The notes under the pieces are model-generated. The model searched no databases and was not told the origin of the DNA. It worked only from the letters and a program-made list of their open reading frames with translations. From JANPIX01 sp031425195 (GTDB taxonomy: Bacteria; Pseudomonadota; Alphaproteobacteria; Rhodobacterales; Rhodobacteraceae), in assembly GCA_031425195.1 (NCBI GenBank), contig JANPIX010000004.1:1-64000 (forward strand): 64,000 nucleotides of DNA, in the 5' to 3' direction. Shown piece after piece: positions 60,601-64,000 of the stretch (position 1 is the first letter of the stretch; every line of letters starts with the position of its first letter). A program made the position numbers and the translations under genes.

Positions 60601-60642
60601 GCGGTCGATCAACCGGCCGGGTGTCGCAAGGCGGGTGCTCAT
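57625..60642 (-). CDS. soxA: Sarcosine oxidase alpha subunit
   Basis: 1005 residues, full length. Order: N-terminal Fer2-like domain (FEFTFNGKRLRGFAGDTLAS), the NAD-binding pyridine-nucleotide domain (ILIVGGGIAGLQAALVAGQA; ILTATGAIERPLSFAGNDVP), then a C-terminal aminomethyltransferase-like domain that uses tetrahydrofolate (about 610-1005; SGELSYEIAVPAGEGLAF, LRAEKGFIMIGDETDGT). The complex oxidises sarcosine to glycine and makes methylene-THF. It follows soxD with a 52-base gap and overlaps soxG by 8 bases. Confidence 0.96.
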   Translation of the reverse strand: MSTRLATPGRLIDRSTAFEFTFNGKRLRGFAGDTLASALLANDQMLVGRSFKYHRPRGIVAAGPEEPNALVNLGQGARLEPNQRATTTPLFDGLDAASQNHWPSLEFDVGVINNTLARFLPAGFYYKTFIHPRAFWKHVFEPIIRKSAGLGRAPRDRDADRYEQAYAFCDILIVGGGIAGLQAALVAGQAGARVIVLEQTPHWGGRAPVDGVEIDGKPADAWVADTVSTLLAMPHVTMKARTTGAGIYDHGYVLADEHVADHTPGDGRPKQRLWRIRAGRILTATGAIERPLSFAGNDVPGVMLAASVRDYVVNFAVSPGDRTVVVTNNDDAYLTAFALHRAGVVVPVILDARAEVSGPVVDHARSLGIRVEVGHAISKVKGGKRVTGVSICTQAGEGTALHDMPCEAVAMSGGWSPVVHLWSHCGGKLVWDDAISAFRPDAARPPLNHDGSAMVMALGSANGVLATDQVMADATRAAAQALQMGGFAAIPAAIPAAVQPMAGDGVIPGIWVMPQGAGMALRAKMWLDYQNDVKVSDVQLAAREGYESVEHTKRYTTLGMATDQGKLSNINGLAVLSDALNVAIPQVGTTTFRPPYTPVTLGALAGEARGDIFQPLRQTPMHDWHMAQGAYMEPVGLWRRAYCYPRSGESHEQAVHREVLNVREKAGLLDASTLGKIIVKGPDAGRFLDMLYTNVMSTLPIGKCRYGLMCNEQGFLSDDGVVARIGEDAWLCHTTSGGADRIHGWMEDWLQCEWWDWQVYVANVTEQYAQVAVVGPNARKVLERLGSMDVSKETLPFMQWADGTLAGFRVRVYRISFSGELSYEIAVPAGEGLAFWQACLAAGAEFGIMPYGTEALHILRAEKGFIMIGDETDGTIIPQDLGLDWAISKKKADFLGKRGQERTFLANPDRWKLVGLETLDGSVIPDGAIAVADGVNANGQRNTEGRVTSTYYSPTLKRGIAMGLVLNGPKRMGQTVRFPKVGGGEVQARIVDPVFYDKEGAQQNV

Positions 60643-60694
60643 CGGATGGGCCTCGGGGAAATGGGGAACAGGAACAGGGGTCGCTTGGGGCCGG

Positions 60695-61015
60695 TCATTC
60701 CGGCATCCAGTCGGGACGTCGCGCCCGTATCTTTGTGATGATCTCTGGCGGCGGTGCGCTCACCTGCGCCGGATAGGTGCCGAACACCTCAAGCGTGGCG
60801 GTGCAGCGCGCGGCTAGAAACCACTTTCCGCACCCATAGGCGTGACGCCACCGTTCGAAATGCACGCCTTTCGGGTTCTTGCGGGCAAACATGTAGTCGT
60901 TGAACTCTTCGTCCGTGGACCCCGGCCCGAACCGTTTCAGATGCGCCTCATAGCCGGGCGAAAGTTCGGTTTCATCAGCACTCACACCGCAGCAGGGACA
61001 GGTCAGGATCAGCAT
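60695..61015 (-). CDS. soxD: Sarcosine oxidase delta subunit
   Basis: 106 residues from the ATG at 61015. SoxD is a zinc protein. Cys6 and Cys9 in LTCPCCG, His58 and Cys62 in RHAYGCGKWF reproduce the spacing of the known zinc ligands. The acidic DEEFNDYMFARKNPKG is also characteristic. A GTG at 61024 would add three residues. The ribosome binding site is weak (GGGTG). A strong terminator for the preceding gene ends only 17 bases before this start, so expression may depend on read-through or an internal promoter. Confidence 0.93.
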   Translation of the reverse strand: MLILTCPCCGVSADETELSPGYEAHLKRFGPGSTDEEFNDYMFARKNPKGVHFERWRHAYGCGKWFLAARCTATLEVFGTYPAQVSAPPPEIITKIRARRPDWMPE

Positions 61016-61032
61016 TTGGGACACCCAGCATG

Positions 61033-61062
61033 AAAAAAGGCGGGCACCCGAAGATGCCCGCC
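61033..61062 (-). terminator. Intrinsic terminator between the inserted gene and soxD
   Basis: An 8-bp perfect GC-rich stem (GGCGGGCA, 61039-61046, with 61055-61062), 8-base loop, followed on the minus strand by six T (complement of 61033-61038). It lies after the stop of the membrane-protein gene at 61091 and just before soxD. Confidence 0.88.
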
Positions 61063-61090
61063 TGATGCGGTCAAAGGAAAAGTATTAGTG

Positions 61091-61648
61091 TCAGTCGGCC
61101 GGAGCGGGTGCTGCAGGTGCGACTGGTGCTGCGTCCGGGGTGCCGTCGGTCTGTTCGGCCGGGGCAGGCGCAGCGTCGTTTGGAACAGTGGCTGCCGGGG
61201 CGTCAGCATTGCCGTCGATACCGGTTGGCGGTGTCGCGTTGCCGGTGGTCGGGTCTTCCGGAATGGCATCTTCGGCAGTCGCATCAGTGGCTGCGCCGCC
61301 GCCCTGAACGGTGCCACTTGCGTCACCTTCGGAAATGCTGCTGCCTTCGGACTGGCCAACGCTGCCTTCCGTGCCACCTGCGCCGGTCTGGGCGTCGCTG
61401 TTTGGTTCATAGATCGCATAGGCAAGCAGGGCCACGACAACGAAAACGATGGCAACCATCGCGCCGGTGCCAAAGCCCGAACCACCTGTATTGGCGCGCT
61501 GCGCCGTGCGGTTTGCATCGGGACGCGAGGCCGCATCGACGCGGACTGTTGTGTCGGCGCGGGCAGTCGGATCTCCACGGCCTGTATAGCCGGGATTGTT
61601 GGAATCTGTGTTATAGCCTTTGGGCGTGTTGGGGGTCTGGTCGGACAT
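61091..61648 (-). CDS. Single-pass membrane protein inserted in the sox locus
   Basis: 185 residues. A polar N-terminus (1-60; Asn, Asp, Arg and Thr rich) is followed by one membrane helix (62-80, GAMVAIVFVVVALLAYAIY). The C-terminal 105 residues are low-complexity, rich in Ala, Gly, Pro, Thr, Asp and Glu with almost no basic residues, and probably disordered in the periplasm. No family is recognised and no enzymatic motif is visible. AGGAGG lies 7 bases before the ATG at 61648; an earlier ATG (61654) has the site too close. It separates soxB from soxD and is followed by a strong terminator. Confidence 0.8.
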   Translation of the reverse strand: MSDQTPNTPKGYNTDSNNPGYTGRGDPTARADTTVRVDAASRPDANRTAQRANTGGSGFGTGAMVAIVFVVVALLAYAIYEPNSDAQTGAGGTEGSVGQSEGSSISEGDASGTVQGGGAATDATAEDAIPEDPTTGNATPPTGIDGNADAPAATVPNDAAPAPAEQTDGTPDAAPVAPAAPAPAD

Positions 61649-61775
61649 CTGCATGCCTCCTGGATTGGGGTTCCTGCGATGGGAACGTCCATTCCGGCGG
61701 CATGGTTCCCACGGCGCAGCGCCGGTCCGGCACCGGGCAGGCGGGCATCCGCGTGTGTCACTTTGCGCGCCATGG

Positions 61776-63023
61776 TCAATGCGCCACCCCTGCGGCCACG
61801 GATTCGTCGATGAAACGCCCTTCCTTGAACCGCCACATGTCGAACGCCGCCGCAAGCGGCCCCGGCTCGCCCTTGGCCATCAGGTCGGCCATGGCCCAGC
61901 CCGACCCCGGTATGGCCTTGAACCCGCCCGTGCCCCATCCGCAATTGATGAAGCAGTTGCCAAGGGGCGTTTTGGAGATGATGGGCGAACGATCCCCTGT
62001 CATATCCACGATACCGCCCCACTGACGCAGCATCTTCAACCGGCTGATCATCGGGAACGTCTCGATCAACGCGCGCAGCGTTTCCTCGATGTGATGGAAA
62101 CTGCCCCGCTGGGTATAGTTGTTGAAACCGTCCGTACCGCCCCCGATGACCATTTCACCCTTGTCGGACTGGCTCATGTAGCCATGCACGGTGTTGGCCA
62201 TCACAACCACGTCCATGCAGGGCTTGATCGGTTCGGACACCAATGCCTGCAGGGCCACAGCCTCTACCGGAAGGCGGAACCCCGCCATGTCGGCCACCTG
62301 CCCCGAATGGCCCGCCACGACGATCCCCATCTTGCGACAGCCGATATACCCCTTGGTCGTGTTGACGCCGGTCACCGCCCCGTTGGACGAAGTGACGCCC
62401 GTCACCTCGCACTGCTGGATGATGTCCATGCCCATGTCCGAACAGGCGCGGGCATAGCCCCAGGCCACGGCATCATGCCGCGCCGTGCCGCCGCGCGGCT
62501 GATAAAGCGCGCCCAGAACCGGATAGCGTGGACCGTCGATGTTGATGATCGGCACAAGTTCCTTCACACGCTCCGGCCCGATGTACTGCGTCGCCACACC
62601 CTGCAGCATGTTGGCGTGAACCGTGCGCAGATACCCCCGCACCTCGTGATGCGTCTGCGCCAGCATCAGAACGCCGCGCGGGCTGAACATGACGTTGTAG
62701 TTCAGGTCTTGCGACAGCGTCTCATACAGACTGCGCGATTTTTCATAGATCGCGGCCGATGGGTCCTGCAGATAGTTCGACCGGATGATTGTCGTGTTGC
62801 GGCCCGTATTGCCCCCACCAAGCCAGCCTTTTTCGATCACAGCCACATTGGTGATGCCATGGTTTTTGCCAAGGTAATAGGCCGTCGCAAGCCCGTGCCC
62901 CCCGGCCCCCACGATCACCACGTCATAAGACGCCTTCGGCTGCGGCGAGGCCCAGGCCCGGCCCCAGCCCAGATGGTTGCGCATGGCTTCTCGGGCGATG
63001 GCAAAGACGGAATAGCGTTGCAT
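61776..63023 (-). CDS. soxB: Sarcosine oxidase beta subunit
   Basis: 415 residues. It carries the dehydrogenation site: FAD-binding VVIVGAGGHGLATAYYL (35-51), GGGNTGRNTTIIRSNYL, and the His in ARHDAVAWGYARA (His183), which I take to be the covalent-FMN histidine of the family. C-terminal GWGTGGFKAIPGSGW completes the flavin site. The family start MQRYSVFAIAREA is at 63023 after AAAGG. It is the first gene of the sox locus, divergent from ccmI across 209 bases with GTCGCA repeats. Confidence 0.95.
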   Translation of the reverse strand: MQRYSVFAIAREAMRNHLGWGRAWASPQPKASYDVVIVGAGGHGLATAYYLGKNHGITNVAVIEKGWLGGGNTGRNTTIIRSNYLQDPSAAIYEKSRSLYETLSQDLNYNVMFSPRGVLMLAQTHHEVRGYLRTVHANMLQGVATQYIGPERVKELVPIINIDGPRYPVLGALYQPRGGTARHDAVAWGYARACSDMGMDIIQQCEVTGVTSSNGAVTGVNTTKGYIGCRKMGIVVAGHSGQVADMAGFRLPVEAVALQALVSEPIKPCMDVVVMANTVHGYMSQSDKGEMVIGGGTDGFNNYTQRGSFHHIEETLRALIETFPMISRLKMLRQWGGIVDMTGDRSPIISKTPLGNCFINCGWGTGGFKAIPGSGWAMADLMAKGEPGPLAAAFDMWRFKEGRFIDESVAAGVAH

Positions 63024-63107
63024 GGGCGCAGCCTTTGATGATGGTTGGCAACCTATGCAGACAGATACAGGATTTGCGCCCGATACAAGCGGCGCATTCG
63101 GGAAAAT

Positions 63108-63153
63108 TGCGACATCCGCGGCGAAATCCGTCGCATTGTGCCATGTCGTCGCA
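63108..63153. promoter_or_regulatory. GTCGCA repeats in the soxB-ccmI intergenic region
   Basis: TGCGAC at 63108-63113 (GTCGCA on the minus strand), and GTCGCA at 63130-63135 and 63148-63153. The first pair is an inverted repeat with 16 bases between arms; the second pair is a direct repeat 18 bases apart. They lie 85-130 bases before soxB and 80-125 before ccmI. The 209-base region holds no gene that I can support. Confidence 0.35.
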
Positions 63154-63232
63154 AGGGGGTTTTGCCGCAGGCCGCGAACCGCTATGTCGGCTGTTGCGGG
63201 CATTCTGGCCTGCGTGATGCGGGGTGTTGCAG

Positions 63233-64000
63233 GTGGCGGAAACAGTGCTGTTCTGGGCGATTGTTGCGGCGATGACACTCGGCGTCGGGCTGCTGATCCT
63301 GAACGGGCAACGCCGGTCCCAGCGCCTGTCGGACACATCACCCGATGTCCAGGTCTACCGCGACCAGCTTGCCGAAATCGAACGCGATGGCGCGCGCGGC
63401 ATCATCCCCGCGGATGAGGCGGCACGCATGCAACTCGAAGTGTCTCGCCGTCTTCTTGCGGCTGACAAGGCAGGCCTGCAATCCGTCACACGCGGCCCGG
63501 GCTGGCCCGCCACCGTGCTGCTGACCGGCGCAATTCTGCTTGGGTCCGCCGCGCTTTATTACCGGATCGGCGCGCCGGGCTATCCCGACATGGCGCTGTC
63601 CGACCGGATTGCCATCGCCGACGCAGCCCGGCGCAGCCGCCCCGATCAGGCCGCTGCCGAGGCCGCACTTGGCCCCAAGGCCGAAATCAAGGCCGACCCC
63701 GAACTGAACGAACTGATGCAGAAACTGCGCGCCGCCGTTGAAACACGGCCCGACGATCTGCAGGGACAGGCGTTCCTTGCGCAGTACGAAGGCGAAATCG
63801 GCAACTACGCCGCCGCCGCCCGGGCGCAGGCGCAGGTCGTCCGCCTGCGCGGCACGGACGCCACGGCGAACGACCACCTGCAACTCGCCGACCTTTTGAT
63901 CCGCGCCGCCGAAGGCTATGTCTCGCCCGAGGCCGAGGCCGCGCTGACAGCAACACTTACGGCCGATCCTGAAAACGGCATGGCCCGCTATTACTCCGGC
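63233..64000 (+). CDS. ccmI: Cytochrome c biogenesis protein CcmI, 3' end outside the window
   Basis: 256 codons to the window edge. The N-terminus has a membrane helix (about 5-23, VLFWAIVAAMTLGVGLLIL), then a cytoplasmic stretch with VQVYRDQLAEIERDGARGII typical of CcmI (YRDQL.E...D...G). A second membrane helix follows (about 95-113). After that comes a TPR-like periplasmic part (LMQKLRAAVETRPDDLQGQA). CcmI presents apocytochrome c to the haem ligation complex. The start is GTG: 63233, or 63245 (MLFWAIV) as an alternative. No other ccm genes are visible. Confidence 0.88.
   Translation, partial: MAETVLFWAIVAAMTLGVGLLILNGQRRSQRLSDTSPDVQVYRDQLAEIERDGARGIIPADEAARMQLEVSRRLLAADKAGLQSVTRGPGWPATVLLTGAILLGSAALYYRIGAPGYPDMALSDRIAIADAARRSRPDQAAAEAALGPKAEIKADPELNELMQKLRAAVETRPDDLQGQAFLAQYEGEIGNYAAAARAQAQVVRLRGTDATANDHLQLADLLIRAAEGYVSPEAEAALTATLTADPENGMARYYSG

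Noticed and set aside
61620..63038. Long open frame on the plus strand opposite soxB
   Set aside because: soxB has the full flavin motifs on the minus strand; the antisense frame shows no protein-like features.
1..64000. tRNA or rRNA genes, CRISPR arrays, prophage or transposase genes
   Set aside because: No cloverleaf-like, direct-repeat-spacer or transposase/integrase signatures were seen. A tRNA scan and repeat finder would be needed to exclude them formally.

Overview
The window looks like chromosomal DNA of an alphaproteobacterium of the order Rhodobacterales (Rhodobacteraceae). The signs are high GC, CtrA next to its inhibitor SciP, the E. coli-type envelope operon using LpxI instead of LpxH, a sarcosine oxidase locus, a CoA-acylating methylmalonate-semialdehyde dehydrogenase with a divergent LysR gene, and SOS boxes of the GTTC-N7-GTTC kind used by alphaproteobacteria. 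There are no rRNA or tRNA genes, insertion sequences, prophage or CRISPR that I can see. Coding density is very high and most of the region is housekeeping. No gene-free stretch exceeds 300 bases except 19625-19995, which holds a 40-codon gene described below.

Layout. 1-1153 (minus): a cell-division cluster (coiled-coil protein, zapA) followed by a MliC-type lysozyme inhibitor cut by the window edge. 1380-6126: transketolase and GAPDH, with DUF2934, DUF808 and a 47-residue membrane peptide between them. 6317-10979: a DUF1127-like small protein, coaD, a CBS protein, LysR/mmsA and a DUF4105 protein. 11163-19102 (minus): uvrA with its SOS box, two MFS transporters, lipoamide dehydrogenase, DUF924 and hisI. 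19169-25343: an IscU-like scaffold (plus), a small LexA-box membrane peptide, recG, ligA, ctrA and sciP. 25479-26618: mnmA. 26625-38594 (minus): the pyrH-frr-uppS-cdsA-dxr-rseP-bamA-skp-fabZ-lpxA-lpxI-lpxB envelope and lipid A block, without lpxD. 38699-39589: miaA. 39752-47884 (plus): AraC regulator, complete peptide-type ABC importer and a coupled metallo-beta-lactamase-fold hydrolase. 47889-53424 (minus): der, bamB, yfgM-like and an Atm1-like exporter, divergent from an ArsR gene with cysteine pairs. 53887-57023: LysM protein, LOG-family hydrolase, sodB and a small exported protein. 57081-63023 (minus): soxB, an inserted membrane protein, soxD, soxA, soxG. 63233-64000: start of ccmI.

How the genes work together. 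The envelope block couples isoprenoid and phospholipid precursors (dxr, uppS, cdsA), outer-membrane protein assembly (bamA, skp; bamB lies elsewhere in the window) and lipid A synthesis. CtrA and SciP form a regulator/inhibitor pair whose upstream regions carry CtrA-like sites. UvrA, RecG and LigA are DNA-repair functions.

The observations I consider most worth a second look are: (1) a self-contained unit at 19623-19972 with a LexA-type box, a 40-residue hydrophobic peptide gene with an ideal ribosome binding site, and an intrinsic terminator, which suggests an SOS-induced membrane peptide; (2) the sox locus split by an unrelated single-pass membrane protein gene and a strong intrinsic terminator only 17 bases before soxD; (3) a nested hairpin at 56954-56990 that would bury the ribosome binding site and start codon of a small exported protein; and (4) the CtrA-like sites in front of ctrA and sciP. 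All of these were read by eye, with no database search.
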